NCBI RefSeq assembly: GCF_001598815.1
Contig: NZ_BCZQ01000017.1
Location: 124,001 to 188,000, forward strand
DNA: 64,000 nucleotides
Direction: 5' to 3'
Origin: Sphingopyxis terrae subsp. terrae NBRC 15098
Lineage (GTDB): Bacteria; Pseudomonadota; Alphaproteobacteria; Sphingomonadales; Sphingomonadaceae
Below are positions 16,934 through 25,180 of this stretch, one piece after another. Position 1 is the first letter of the stretch, and every line of letters starts with the position of its first letter. Under the pieces are notes generated by a model that was not told the origin of the DNA, searched no databases, and worked only from the letters and a program-made list of their open reading frames with translations. Made by a program: the position numbers and the translations under genes.

Positions 16934-19897
16934 CTAACGCTCCAGGCGAACGCGCAGGCGCCGTGCGCGCTCGCGAAACGCATGTTCCCCGCCCTCGAGA
17001 ATGTCGCAGACCATCTTGCGGATCGGTGCATCTTCGAGGCCGCCGCTCGCATAGGCGATCTCGGGCAAGCCATCCCCCGGATGCGGGCCGGCTGATGCAA
17101 CGATGACCTGATCGGCGTCGGTGTTGATCACCAGATTGGCGTTATGCGTGACGATGATGACCTGGCGTTTCGCCTTGGCCTTGAGGAACAGGCCGACGAG
17201 TTCATCATAGATCGACTTGGGATCGAGATTTTCCTCGGGCTGATCGATGATCAGCGGCCGCTCATCTGCGTTGTCGAGCGCGAGGTATAGTAGCAGGAGT
17301 ACGATGCCGCGCGTGCCCGGCGAAAGTTTGCGGATGTCGACCCCATCATAATCGACGCTGTATCGGACTTCGATATGATCGGTGCCATAGAGCCAGCGCG
17401 CGAACAGCTTGAGCCAGCCGCGGAATGCGGCGGCATCGCTGCGCTGTGCGAGAGCATGTTCGAAGAAGCTCTTCTGATATTTTTGGCGAAACTCCTTCAG
17501 CGCCTCGGTCACTTCTTCGGCGGTTCCGCTCTCCCAAACGCCGCGAAGCTCGTCATTCGCAGCCTCGAGCAATTTGCCCTCGCCGCGGAACGGGCCCTGT
17601 CGGCGAAGGTCCAGCAGATCCTCGCCGCGCTTTGCCCACTCCGCCATGTCTGCTCGGCGGGTGACAGTGAACGCAAGCTTCCCGAGCGTCCCGCCCGTCT
17701 CGTCCATTCGCGCCCGGATGGGTGCGTAAAGGTCGTTGAGGACCTGCTGTTCCGAAAACACCGCTTCGAAGATCCGCCGGTAGCTTGACTGCCTTTCCGT
17801 AGGCAGGCCCTTGGCGCGCTCCTCTGCGCCCTCATAGTCCTTCAGCTTGTCCTGCAGGACCGAGAGCAATTCGGTCTCGGTCGTGATTTTCGTCGACAGG
17901 GAATTGAACCGTTCGCGTGTTTCCTTGTCGACGTTTATGATATCGCCGAGCCGCCGGATTTCCGCATCAAGCCGGCCAAGGGGAAGTTTCGTCAGATCGG
18001 CATCGTCGGCGATGAGCGGGGTCGCTGGATCGGTGATTGCGATATCGATCCCGCGCCACCCGTCACGGTTCTTCCGGGTGGAGGACAGGTTGTCGTTGAT
18101 GATGCCGTCCACATTGCCGCTGTACTGCGTCAGAAACGGGTCCCACGCCTCTCCGGCTATGCCGGCATCCTTGTGGCGCTCTTGCGCATCGCGCAGATTT
18201 TCGGGCGCCTGATGGGTCCGGAAGTCCGAAACCTCGTCCTGGACGAGTAGCAACTTCTGCTCGCGATTGGTCAGGCGCCTAACCCGTGCGCGCACCTCGT
18301 TTGCTGCCTCGGTCAGGGCCTCGAGGCGCTTGATCCGGTCCTCGCTGCCTTTGCGGACAAGCTTGCCGCGGTCATCGGTGAGCTGGATAATCTTGAGCTT
18401 CTTCTCGTCGACCTGCTTCCGAATGGCCACGATCTGAGATTGCTTCTCGAGCTCGATGTTGATCCGGTCGGACAATTCCTCGAGCTTCTGTTCTTCGCGG
18501 CGTCGCGCCTCGCGGAACCGGGCTGCCTTGAGGTCGCGAAGGTCCGCAAAATCGACGGCGCCCTCTCGCTCGGTCGGGCTGTGCGCGTCGAACACCACGC
18601 GCTCGACTTCCGACAGCAGGCCATCGGTCATTCCCTCCGGTGAGCAGAGCGATTCCACGAACTGCTGTGTCAGGTATCGAGCGCGGGCGTAGCCGTCCCA
18701 TGCCGCCGCGGCATTATCGAGGCCGCGTTCGGTGACAACGCCATTGCCCCAATCGAGCTTCACCGTCGCATCGTCGAGATATTCGCTCGCCCGAACCAGG
18801 AACGACTGCATAGGGAGCTGGTCGGCATGGGCATCGCAGCCCGCTGCGATCATGTCGGCCAGCGCGGTCTTGCCGGACCCGCGCGCACCAATGATCGCGA
18901 CGAGGCCCGGGTTGAGATCGATCACCGAATTGGGGGCCCACGGCGCATTCGTCAGGGTCACACGGCGGATCGTCTCGGACGGCGCAGCTGCGGGCGGCGC
19001 CTCGGTCCCGACGTAAGCGCGGCTCTCGGGATCGATGCAGGCCTGCTTCAGTCCGTCGAATGTCGCCGCACCTTTAATCCAGGTATAGCGGTCGCCATCG
19101 GGCGCGCCCGTTCGTTCCACAGAATGCCCATCGCTGCCGTGCATGCAGGGCTTGAGCCCGCCGTAGGTCTCGCAGATATGCTCGCGACTGGTTTTTCGGC
19201 CGAGCCAAAATTCACGTTGCGCCGGGCTCGACGCGAACATGATGTGAGCAAAATGTTCAATCTGCTGGCGCAAAGCCTGGTCTGCGCCATCTTGAAGTCC
19301 CGATGTCCCATCGCCCTTCGCGCCGGCGACCGCGATCAGGATATTCTCCTGCGCCCAGCTCATCCCCTTATATTCTTCACGGAGCTGATCGAAGCTTACC
19401 TTGAATTGTTCGGAGCCGTGGCGAAGCGCTGAACGATCATCGGTCAGCTCGGAATTGAGCGACCGTCCCAAGCGGATCAGCTCCGAAGGATTGCAGGCGA
19501 AGGTGTCGGTCGTGGTCTTGAAGGTCAGGCGCTGAAGGAAGCGCGTGAGCTGCTCGATATGATCGGGATCGTCGGGGCAGACGAGCAGATGGGCGTTGAT
19601 CCACGACCGCGCGGTTCCCACGCTGAACCGAAGCTCAATATTCGGAAAGATCAGGTCGCAGTCCTTGAGGCGACCTTGCTCCTTGCGCGCGCGAACATCC
19701 TTGTAGAGTTCAAGCCCGTAATAGTCGGTAATACCGAGCGCACGGATCGCCGGCGTCGCACCCTCGATCGCGGCAAGATAGGCTTCCCAATCGCCCTTGA
19801 ACTGGTCGTTGAAGATCGTGCCCGGGGCGTGGACGTGCGGATCCCATCGCAGCCACAACGATCCCGGTCCGATCGATTCCTCTTCCCCCACGGTCAT
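16934..19897 (-). CDS. TrlF-like PHP domain - SMC/ABC ATPase fusion
   Basis: A 987-residue fusion. The N-terminus is a PHP-type phosphoesterase (WDPHVHAPG at about 18-26, ALGITDYYG, and HGSDGHS at 253-259, supplying metal-binding His and Asp residues). An SMC-like ATPase follows: Walker A GARGSGKT at 337-344, a long charged coiled coil (about 430-560 and 690-740), the ABC signature LSPGTRGI, Walker B RPLIIDQPEENLD and the IIVTHN switch. This is the TrlF family, implicated by family context in DNA repair or phage defence. ATG 19897 is chosen; a TTG at 19918 is possible. The divergent small gene at 20070 lies 170 bases away, so both promoters are there. It is the first gene of the three-gene operon. 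Confidence 0.75.
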   Translation of the reverse strand: MTVGEEESIGPGSLWLRWDPHVHAPGTIFNDQFKGDWEAYLAAIEGATPAIRALGITDYYGLELYKDVRARKEQGRLKDCDLIFPNIELRFSVGTARSWINAHLLVCPDDPDHIEQLTRFLQRLTFKTTTDTFACNPSELIRLGRSLNSELTDDRSALRHGSEQFKVSFDQLREEYKGMSWAQENILIAVAGAKGDGTSGLQDGADQALRQQIEHFAHIMFASSPAQREFWLGRKTSREHICETYGGLKPCMHGSDGHSVERTGAPDGDRYTWIKGAATFDGLKQACIDPESRAYVGTEAPPAAAPSETIRRVTLTNAPWAPNSVIDLNPGLVAIIGARGSGKTALADMIAAGCDAHADQLPMQSFLVRASEYLDDATVKLDWGNGVVTERGLDNAAAAWDGYARARYLTQQFVESLCSPEGMTDGLLSEVERVVFDAHSPTEREGAVDFADLRDLKAARFREARRREEQKLEELSDRINIELEKQSQIVAIRKQVDEKKLKIIQLTDDRGKLVRKGSEDRIKRLEALTEAANEVRARVRRLTNREQKLLLVQDEVSDFRTHQAPENLRDAQERHKDAGIAGEAWDPFLTQYSGNVDGIINDNLSSTRKNRDGWRGIDIAITDPATPLIADDADLTKLPLGRLDAEIRRLGDIINVDKETRERFNSLSTKITTETELLSVLQDKLKDYEGAEERAKGLPTERQSSYRRIFEAVFSEQQVLNDLYAPIRARMDETGGTLGKLAFTVTRRADMAEWAKRGEDLLDLRRQGPFRGEGKLLEAANDELRGVWESGTAEEVTEALKEFRQKYQKSFFEHALAQRSDAAAFRGWLKLFARWLYGTDHIEVRYSVDYDGVDIRKLSPGTRGIVLLLLYLALDNADERPLIIDQPEENLDPKSIYDELVGLFLKAKAKRQVIIVTHNANLVINTDADQVIVASAGPHPGDGLPEIAYASGGLEDAPIRKMVCDILEGGEHAFRERARRLRVRLER

Positions 19898-20069
19898 GGC
19901 GCGGCACGCTATCGTCAACAGGGGGGAAACGGAAGTGCCGCCGCCAGATCAAACCATTTTGGATCTATTTTGTGCCGGGGCCTGCGGCCTGATCGCAGGG
20001 CGGCTCGGGCTCGCCGGAACCGCAGGACTTGCCGGCCGTTTCCCAGTGGCAACGTCCATAGGAGCTGTC

Positions 20070-20198
20070 ATGGCAAGCGCACCGCCCGACCCGCATCCCG
20101 ATTCTCCCCCGACCGGCCCCGAGCAAGTTCCGGAGCAGGTTCCCCTTCCTGATGACGACGGTCGGGAAAGTGTCGAGGACGTGCCTGACGCAGAATGA
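20070..20198 (+). CDS. Small proline-rich acidic protein, unknown
   Basis: A 42-residue reading frame (begins MASAPPDPHPDSPP, ends VEDVPDAE) rich in Pro, Asp and Glu and probably disordered. GGAG lies six bases before the ATG. The 140 bases upstream are GC-rich and able to fold, like the leaders of other element genes in this window, which is the main reason to believe it is expressed. A strong inverted repeat follows 63 bases after the stop. No function can be proposed. Confidence 0.4.
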   Translation: MASAPPDPHPDSPPTGPEQVPEQVPLPDDDGRESVEDVPDAE

Positions 20199-20261
20199 TC
20201 GTCGGGCCGCTGGCTTCTCGCCTGCGCCATGGCGCCCGCATATCTGCGGAGCGGAAATGGT

Positions 20262-20291
20262 AAGCCCCGCTACATCTCTGCAGCGGGGCTT
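20262..20291. terminator. Strong hairpin between convergent genes, likely terminator
   Basis: AAGCCCCGCT (20262-20271) pairs perfectly with AGCGGGGCTT (20282-20291) around a ten-base loop. It lies between the convergent small gene (ends 20198) and the phosphoesterase gene (ends 20410), where a bidirectional terminator is expected. No long T-run follows on either strand, so termination may be weak or rho-assisted. Confidence 0.55.
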
Positions 20292-20409
20292 CCCTAGATT
20301 GCATCCGAAGATGCGATCAAATTCTGCCATTTTTTCGTCTGGACAGGTAAGTGAAACGTGCCGGGCGCGCGATGGTTCCGTGGGCTACTTCGAGGCCCGG
20401 AATTTTTTT

Positions 20410-21315
20410 CTATCGCCGCAGCGTGACCGCGATCGGGCAATGGTCCGAATAATGCTTCTCGCCGGGCGCATAGAGCGTCTCGCTGAACCCCGTCCGGTCA
20501 GCGGCGGCGCGCCGGTCGAGCACGATATGATCGATGAAACTGTCATAGCGCGGGTCGCAGGCCGGCGGCTGGCCCGCGTCGGCGAGCATCAGATCGGCGT
20601 TGGCCGGATCGCCATCGTCGATTTCCGTCCAGATCGCGTCGCCGGGAAGCGCGAGCCGGCGGTTCCAGTCGCCCAGCACCGCGAAGCGCTCGGGCCCGGC
20701 GGCGGCCGCGTCGATCCAGGCTTCGAGCGCCGGAATCTGGTCCTGGAATATGGGGCAGGCCTTCGCCTCGCTCCCGGAGAAGCAGCCCGACTTGAGGTGG
20801 ATGCCGAGAAGGCGGATCGGTGTGCGGCCCTCGGGGCGGAGCGTGATGTCGACGCCCGAGCGAAGCTGCTCGTTGCCGCGCATCAGCGACGTCACATCGG
20901 CATGGCGATCGAAGGCCATGTCCTTGCGGATCGCAAAACCGACGGCTTGGCGGATTACCGTCTGCGACGGGAACCTGCCGCCGCAGGTGCCGCCCGGCGC
21001 GCCCTTCCGCGCTTCCATGATCACGACATATTTGGCGGGGTCGAAGACCCGCGCGGCGGCGGTCTCATTCTCGGCCTCCTGAAAGGCGATCACATCGGCG
21101 TCGAGGTCGTCGACGATGCGGCGCATCGCGGCATAATCGTTGTCATCCCTGGGGTTGCAGCCTTCGCCGTTCCTCGCGGCGAGAAATTCCAGATTCCAGC
21201 TCGCAAGCTTGAGCGGTTTCGATGGAACAGGCGGGTTTGCGGGTGCGGAGGTCGCGGGCGAGCAGGCAGCAGCCAGCAGGAGCAGGGCGGATGCGATGAG
21301 GCGGTGGGGAAGCAT
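20410..21315 (-). CDS. Endonuclease/exonuclease/phosphatase family lipoprotein
   Basis: Exported Mg-dependent phosphodiesterase or nuclease of the DNase I-like fold, 301 residues. A lipoprotein signal (LLLLAAACSPA, with Cys18) anchors it outside the inner membrane. Fold motifs are SWNLEFLA, the FQEAEN glutamate, LGIHLKSG, LGDWNRRL (Asp-Trp-Asn) and the ending SDHCPIAV, the standard series of active-site blocks. It reads toward the hairpin at 20262. The gene upstream, HU, is divergent; their promoters share 21316-21455. The substrate is unknown; extracellular DNA or phospholipid headgroups are both possible for this fold. Confidence 0.82.
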   Translation of the reverse strand: MLPHRLIASALLLLAAACSPATSAPANPPVPSKPLKLASWNLEFLAARNGEGCNPRDDNDYAAMRRIVDDLDADVIAFQEAENETAAARVFDPAKYVVIMEARKGAPGGTCGGRFPSQTVIRQAVGFAIRKDMAFDRHADVTSLMRGNEQLRSGVDITLRPEGRTPIRLLGIHLKSGCFSGSEAKACPIFQDQIPALEAWIDAAAAGPERFAVLGDWNRRLALPGDAIWTEIDDGDPANADLMLADAGQPPACDPRYDSFIDHIVLDRRAAADRTGFSETLYAPGEKHYSDHCPIAVTLRR

Positions 21316-21455
21316 CCGCCGCTACTGCCGCACGCCGCCGCCGAGTGCAACTCGGCGTGCCGCGCCTTGGCGCGGCGCAGATGGCGCCGATCCCTCCGCG
21401 GCGCTATAGCGCCCGCCCGGCCGGGATCCTTCCGGCCGTTCAAGGAGATGATTTT
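21316..21455 (+). promoter_or_regulatory. Structured leader of HU gene (leader C)
   Basis: The region between the divergent phosphoesterase and HU genes is GC-rich and foldable. Its last element is a hairpin with stem CGGCCGG (21418-21424) and CCGGCCG (21432-21438) around a GATCCTT loop. AAGGAG follows and the HU start codon is at 21456. The position of the hairpin immediately before the ribosome binding site matches leaders A, B and D and the trbB leader, though the loop differs from the GGTCCC type of A and B. Confidence 0.45.
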
Positions 21456-21731
21456 ATGAACCACGCCGAACTGTCGGACAGCGTCGCAACCGCACTTGGT
21501 CTGAGCAAGGCCGATGCGAAGAAGGCTGTCGATGCCGTTTTCGCCGCGATCACCGACGCCGCCGCCAAGGGCGACGAAGTCTCGGTGAACGGCTTCGGCA
21601 AGTTCAAGGTCAAGGAATCGGCCGCGCGTGAAGGCCGCAATCCCTCGACCGGCGAAACCATCCAGATTGCGGCTTCGAAGAAGCTGACCTTTGGCGCCGC
21701 GAAGGCCGTCAAGGATCGTCTGAACGGCTGA
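21456..21731 (+). CDS. hup: HU-family nucleoid protein
   Basis: A 91-residue histone-like DNA-binding protein that bends and compacts DNA. The family pattern is complete: an N-terminal helical dimerisation part (ELSDSVATALGLSKADAKKAVDAVF), the GFGKFKV strand, the arm motif REGRNPSTGE with the DNA-intercalating Pro, and the ending KKLTFGAAKAVKDRLNG. AAGGAG precedes the ATG. A strong hairpin 9 bases after the stop ends the transcript. HU genes on conjugative elements often reduce the fitness cost of incoming DNA or help recombination; here a role on the element is inferred from its leader and place. Confidence 0.92.
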   Translation: MNHAELSDSVATALGLSKADAKKAVDAVFAAITDAAAKGDEVSVNGFGKFKVKESAAREGRNPSTGETIQIAASKKLTFGAAKAVKDRLNG

Positions 21732-21739
21732 GCCGGTAC

Positions 21740-21764
21740 GTCCCGCCGGCGTGCCCGGCGGGAC
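21740..21764 (+). terminator. Hairpin after HU gene
   Basis: GTCCCGCCGG (21740-21749) pairs with CCGGCGGGAC (21755-21764) over a five-base loop, nine bases after the HU stop codon. The stem is very stable; a T-run is missing. The position supports a role as transcript end or 3' stabiliser. Confidence 0.6.
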
Positions 21765-21879
21765 GGCCGCGCGGCGGCATGTCGGGCGCGGCATCTGATG
21801 AGCGCGCTCTCGCCTCGCAGGCTCGGCCAGGGGTCGCACTTTTGTTTTGGCCGCGCGGCACGCTCGGCTCGCTATCCTT

Positions 21880-21924
21880 GCGGGGCGGCGGCTAGGCACG
21901 GGCGCGCATCGCACGCCGCCCCGC
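21880..21924. repeat. Inverted repeat downstream of HU
   Basis: GCGGGGCGGC (21880-21889) and GCCGCCCCGC (21915-21924) are perfect inverted copies 25 bases apart. They lie in the 250-base non-coding stretch between HU and the convergent SRAP-like gene. In that stretch I see no reading frame with support. It may be a terminator for the SRAP-like gene or part of a decayed leader. Confidence 0.4.
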
Positions 21925-21980
21925 TGCGGGCTCGCCAAGAGTGCGGTTGTTCGGGCCCTGCGGGCCGGCGACATCATGAT

Positions 21981-22493
21981 CTAGAGCGGAAGTTCCGCCT
22001 GTTTGCGCAAAGGCTCAACGAACAGCGTGTGACGCGGGGGTTCCTCGAACAGCACCTCGTTCGGCACGCTGCCGTCGAGCCAATGGTTCGCGTCGCGCCG
22101 CTGGATGATCACGCCGTGGCGCGACTGATAAGGGATGACATCGGCGCCCGCCGGGATGGTGAGGATGCGGTAGGACAGCGGCCAGTCGGCAAGTGGCGGG
22201 TCCCAGACTGCGGCGAGATAGAAGAAATTGCCGCTGTCGAGCGTCACCCGGTAGCGGTGATCGCCGGTTCCCATGCGGAACTCGGACGCCGGGATCAGGC
22301 AGCGGCGCGCCGGGAAGGCGCGGCCCTCGGCGCGCACGAAACGATAATTGATCCCGTCGTTGAACCGCGGGTCGGAACCCCAAACCGCTTTGACCATTTC
22401 GATCTCGGTCATATTGTCGGGATTGCGCCGGACGAGCGCTTGCACGCCTCCGCTCGGGGCGTCGGGATCGAAAGGGGTTGGCGCGATACCCAT
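21981..22493 (-). CDS. SRAP-like protein lacking the catalytic N-terminal Cys
   Basis: A 170-residue relative of SRAP (SOS response-associated peptidase; HMCES/YedK) proteins, which cap abasic sites in single-stranded DNA through Cys2. Recognisable parts are WGSDPRFND, YRFVRAEG, the CLIPASEF block (equivalent to CNGFYEF) and SRHGVIIQRRDANHWL. However, the protein begins MGIAPTPF, so Cys2 is absent, and the usual active-site His appears as Gln (PYQSRHGVI). It therefore looks unable to form the normal crosslink. It is divergent from a complete SRAP gene, with one SOS box six bases above its ATG. A longer start across that box exists but has no support. It could be a regulatory or DNA-binding-only paralogue. 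Confidence 0.68.
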   Translation of the reverse strand: MGIAPTPFDPDAPSGGVQALVRRNPDNMTEIEMVKAVWGSDPRFNDGINYRFVRAEGRAFPARRCLIPASEFRMGTGDHRYRVTLDSGNFFYLAAVWDPPLADWPLSYRILTIPAGADVIPYQSRHGVIIQRRDANHWLDGSVPNEVLFEEPPRHTLFVEPLRKQAELPL

Positions 22494-22498
22494 ATGTG

Positions 22499-22513
22499 GA
22501 ACATAATGGGAAC
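22499..22513. promoter_or_regulatory. LexA (SOS) box between the divergent SRAP genes
   Basis: GAACATAATGGGAAC reads GTTC-N7-GTTC on the other strand, the direct-repeat LexA operator of alphaproteobacteria. It lies 36 bases before the SRAP start on the right and six bases before the SRAP-like start on the left, so one box can govern both. Its spacer (ATAATGG) differs by a single base from that of the box before imuA (ATAAAGG), which argues strongly against chance. Confidence 0.85.
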
Positions 22514-22548
22514 GATGTTGAGTCGCAAGGGCGAGGGGACCGACGCGC

Positions 22549-23166
22549 ATGTGCAATGATTATCGGCTCGAGGTAGACATCGCGTCGATCGCCGAGGACT
22601 TCGACAACCTCCAGATCAAGATCGATATGCCCGAGGGCGCACCGAACGTGCCGGCGCGCGAGGATGTCCGCATCACCGATACCGCGCCGATCGTGAGGAG
22701 CAGCGACGGCGCCGCCGCCGGATCGCTCGTCAACCGGCGCTGGAGCTGGCCCGGACAGGGCGGCAAACCGGTCTATAATGTGCGCTCGGAGCGCCGCGAT
22801 CTCGGCATGCAGCGATGCCTCGTCCTCTGCAACGGTTTCTATGAGTTCACCGATCCCACCGACCCCGCGCAGAAGCGGCTCGACAAGTGGCTGTTCACGC
22901 TGAAGGACCATCGCTGGTTCTGCATGGCCGGTGTGTGGCGCGACAGCCATGTCGGCGAAGCCTTCAGCCTCCTGACCATGGACGCCGGTCCCGACATCGC
23001 ACCCTATCACCATCGCCAGATCATTCCGCTCGCGCGCGATCAATGGGCCGCCTGGCTCGATCCGCGCGTTCCGGCCGAGGACATATTGAAATGGCTTCCC
23101 GAAGGCAGCCTCGAGGTGACGCAGGTATATGGCAAGCCCCCCGCGCAAGGCGCTCTTGCCTTATGA
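22549..23166 (+). CDS. SRAP domain protein (HMCES/YedK family)
   Basis: A 205-residue protein that should crosslink to abasic sites in single-stranded DNA and shield them during replication. It starts MCNDY, giving the required Cys2 after Met removal. Other family blocks are WSWPG, YNVRSE with the active-site Asn, CNGFYEF with the catalytic Glu, and APYHHRQIIPL with the His motif. All key residues are present, unlike in its divergent neighbour. Expression should be LexA-controlled through the box at 22499. Its stop overlaps the next start as ATGA, so a DUF1810 protein is made from the same transcript. Confidence 0.88.
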   Translation: MCNDYRLEVDIASIAEDFDNLQIKIDMPEGAPNVPAREDVRITDTAPIVRSSDGAAAGSLVNRRWSWPGQGGKPVYNVRSERRDLGMQRCLVLCNGFYEFTDPTDPAQKRLDKWLFTLKDHRWFCMAGVWRDSHVGEAFSLLTMDAGPDIAPYHHRQIIPLARDQWAAWLDPRVPAEDILKWLPEGSLEVTQVYGKPPAQGALAL

Positions 23167-23600
23167 CGAACGAAGAGGGGCTCGACCTGTTCGTGACGGC
23201 GCAGGAGCAAATCTATGCGCGCGCGCTCGGCGAGATTCGCCGCGGCAAGAAGTGCTCGCACTGGATGTGGTTCATATTCCCGCAGCTGGCAGGCCTTGGC
23301 CGAAGCGCGACGTCGAAGCTCTACGGTCTCGCGGGAGCCGATGAGGCGCGGGCCTATCTGGCCCATCCGCTTCTCGGCGCGCGCTATGCCGAATGCGTCG
23401 AGGCGATCCAGGACCTGCCCGCAAGCGACCCGGTGGCGGTCTTCGGCGAGGTCGACGCCGTCAAGCTGCGTTCATCGCTGACATTGTTCGAGGCCGTGAG
23501 CCGGCGGCCGCTCTTCTCCGCCGCGCTCATCCGCTGGTTCGGCGGCGAGCGCGATGAGCGCACCCTCGGCCTGCTCAGCCGCGACGACAGCATGCCGTGA
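23163..23600 (+). CDS. DUF1810 family protein
   Basis: A 145-residue protein of the DUF1810 family, function unknown. The family signature SHWMWFIFPQLAGLGRS is present, with AQEQIYARALGEIRRG before it and LYGLAGADEARAYLAHPLLG after it. It is translationally coupled to the SRAP gene by ATGA, and so probably belongs to the SOS-induced transcript. That link to DNA damage comes from the gene order, not from any known property of the family. Confidence 0.85.
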   Translation: MTNEEGLDLFVTAQEQIYARALGEIRRGKKCSHWMWFIFPQLAGLGRSATSKLYGLAGADEARAYLAHPLLGARYAECVEAIQDLPASDPVAVFGEVDAVKLRSSLTLFEAVSRRPLFSAALIRWFGGERDERTLGLLSRDDSMP

Positions 23601-23612
23601 CGCCGACGCGTG

Positions 23613-24170
23613 TCAGCCGCGCGGATTGCGAAACAGCGGCAGCATCCGGTGGAGCACTTCGTCCTTGTCGAAAAAATGATGCTTGAGCGCGCCGAGAACA
23701 TGCAGCGCGAGCACGACGTAAACGGCCTTCACCATCAGCTTGTGTATGTCGCCGAGCGCTTCGGCGAGATCCTCGTTCAGCGGTAGCGGAAGATTGGGCG
23801 CGGGCACGGCGCCGTAAAGCGGCACTTCGGGCGCGCCGCCCGCCGACGCTGCGGCCCAGCCGAGAAGCGGGGCGCCGATCATCAGCACATAGAAGAGGAT
23901 ATGGGTCGTGCGCGCGAGCAGCCGTTCCCATGACGGCATGCCGCCGGGGAAGGCCGGCCAGGGATGGCCGAAGCGCCAGCCGAGCCGGATAAGGCTGAGC
24001 GCGAGGATCGTGATCCCGACCGATTTGTGCAGCTGATAATAGCCAAGTTTTTCGCTGTCCGAGGCGTCCTCCATCCAGCCGCCAAAGGTGGCATTGGCGA
24101 TGATCAGGATGGCGATCGTCCAGTGCAGGACGATCGAGACGGTGGAATAGCGGCTGTGATTCTCACGCAT
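23613..24170 (-). CDS. Cytochrome b561
   Basis: A 185-residue inner-membrane di-haem cytochrome of the prokaryotic b561 type, moving electrons from ubiquinol. Four membrane helices are visible (SIVLHWTIAILIIANATFGGW; ITILALSLIRLGWRFG; ILFYVLMIGAPLLGWAA; LMVKAVYVVLALHVLGALKHH), with conserved His in LHW, LHKSVG, HKLM and LHVLGALKHHF as haem ligands. It is convergent with the SRAP-DUF1810 unit and divergent from imuA. It appears to be ordinary respiratory cargo among SOS genes. Confidence 0.88.
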   Translation of the reverse strand: MRENHSRYSTVSIVLHWTIAILIIANATFGGWMEDASDSEKLGYYQLHKSVGITILALSLIRLGWRFGHPWPAFPGGMPSWERLLARTTHILFYVLMIGAPLLGWAAASAGGAPEVPLYGAVPAPNLPLPLNEDLAEALGDIHKLMVKAVYVVLALHVLGALKHHFFDKDEVLHRMLPLFRNPRG

Positions 24171-24358
24171 GATTCGCCTCGCAATAGGTCCGTCACCGGT
24201 CTTCCAATGCTTTGGCGGCTATCCTCGTTCCGTCAGCAGGACGCAGCCGTCACGATCATGAGCCCAATTTGTTTCGCTTTTACAGAGGCCGGGCGGAAGG
24301 CGCACACCGATTCCCGGCGGTTCGTCGCGGCCCGCTTGACGCGCCCTTTGACTCGGTG

Positions 24359-24373
24359 GAACATAAAGGGAAC
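24359..24373. promoter_or_regulatory. LexA (SOS) box upstream of imuA
   Basis: GAACATAAAGGGAAC, which is GTTC-N7-GTTC on the minus strand, ends 18 bases before the imuA start codon. This is the alphaproteobacterial direct-repeat LexA site in the position expected for repression of the mutagenesis cassette. Its sequence is almost the same as the box at 22499. Confidence 0.88.
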
Positions 24374-24391
24374 ATTTGAGTCGATATTCCC

Positions 24392-25180
24392 ATGAGCACG
24401 ACGCCCCAATCTGCACCTCGGCCAAGTGCCCGAGATATCGACGTGCTTCGCGCGGCGGTGGCGCGTGCAGCCGCCTCGCGCGGGCCGGTCCTGCCGTTCG
24501 GCGTCGGGCCGGTCGATCATCTTCTCGCTGGCGGCGGGCTCGATGGCGCAGGCCTGCACGAGGTCGCGGGCGCCTCGGCAAGCTGGAGCGACGACGCTGC
24601 GGCAACGCTCTTCGCGGCTGGAATCGCGTCGCGCTTCGCGGCGGCGCCCGACGTGTCGGCGCTCTGGGCGCTGACGCGGTTCGATCTCTATGCCCCCGGT
24701 CTCGAACAGGCGGGGCTCGGTCCGGACCGCGTGCTCTATGCTCAAGGCAGGACCGACAAGGAACTGCTGGCGCTGTGCGAGGACGCGCTGCGCGATGGTT
24801 CGCTCGCCTGCGTCGTTGCCGAAGTGAAAGCGGCCGATCAGACCGCGACGCGCCGGCTGCAACTGGCCGCATCCGAGGGCCACACGCCGATGATCCTCTA
24901 TCGCCGGTACCGGCGTTACGGCCAATGCCCGCTCGCCGATCCGTCGCTCGCGATGACCCGCTGGCGCATCGGCACCTTGTCGTCGGGCCGCCTCGCCTCG
25001 CCCGGCGTCGGGCGCGGGCGCTGGAATGTCGAGCTGGTCCGGCAGCGCGGCGGCCCGCCTTTTTCCCTCGAACTGGAGGCGTGCGATGACCAGGGTCGCC
25101 TCGCTCTTCCTGCCGCAACTGCCGATCGAGCGGTTGCGCCGGGCAGAACGGACACCGTCGCATTCGGGCACGCCGCCTGA
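24392..25180 (+). CDS. imuA: ImuA, mutasome component
   Basis: First gene of the SOS mutagenesis cassette imuA-imuB-dnaE2. The 262-residue protein is a RecA/SulA-like fold without a full Walker A (the matching stretch is GAGLHEVAGASASW), as usual for ImuA. Other blocks are LPFGVGPVDHLLAGGGLDG, WALTRFDLYAPGLEQAGL and SEGHTPMILYRR. ImuA helps recruit the error-prone polymerase to damaged DNA together with ImuB. Its last 95 bases overlap the start of imuB in another frame. The LexA box lies directly upstream. Confidence 0.87.
   Translation: MSTTPQSAPRPSARDIDVLRAAVARAAASRGPVLPFGVGPVDHLLAGGGLDGAGLHEVAGASASWSDDAAATLFAAGIASRFAAAPDVSALWALTRFDLYAPGLEQAGLGPDRVLYAQGRTDKELLALCEDALRDGSLACVVAEVKAADQTATRRLQLAASEGHTPMILYRRYRRYGQCPLADPSLAMTRWRIGTLSSGRLASPGVGRGRWNVELVRQRGGPPFSLELEACDDQGRLALPAATADRAVAPGRTDTVAFGHAA

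Noticed and set aside
20152..21459. Plus-strand frame of about 435 codons opposite the phosphoesterase gene
   Set aside because: The minus-strand gene has a lipobox and all phosphoesterase motifs; the plus frame is Arg-rich without motifs and runs into the HU leader.
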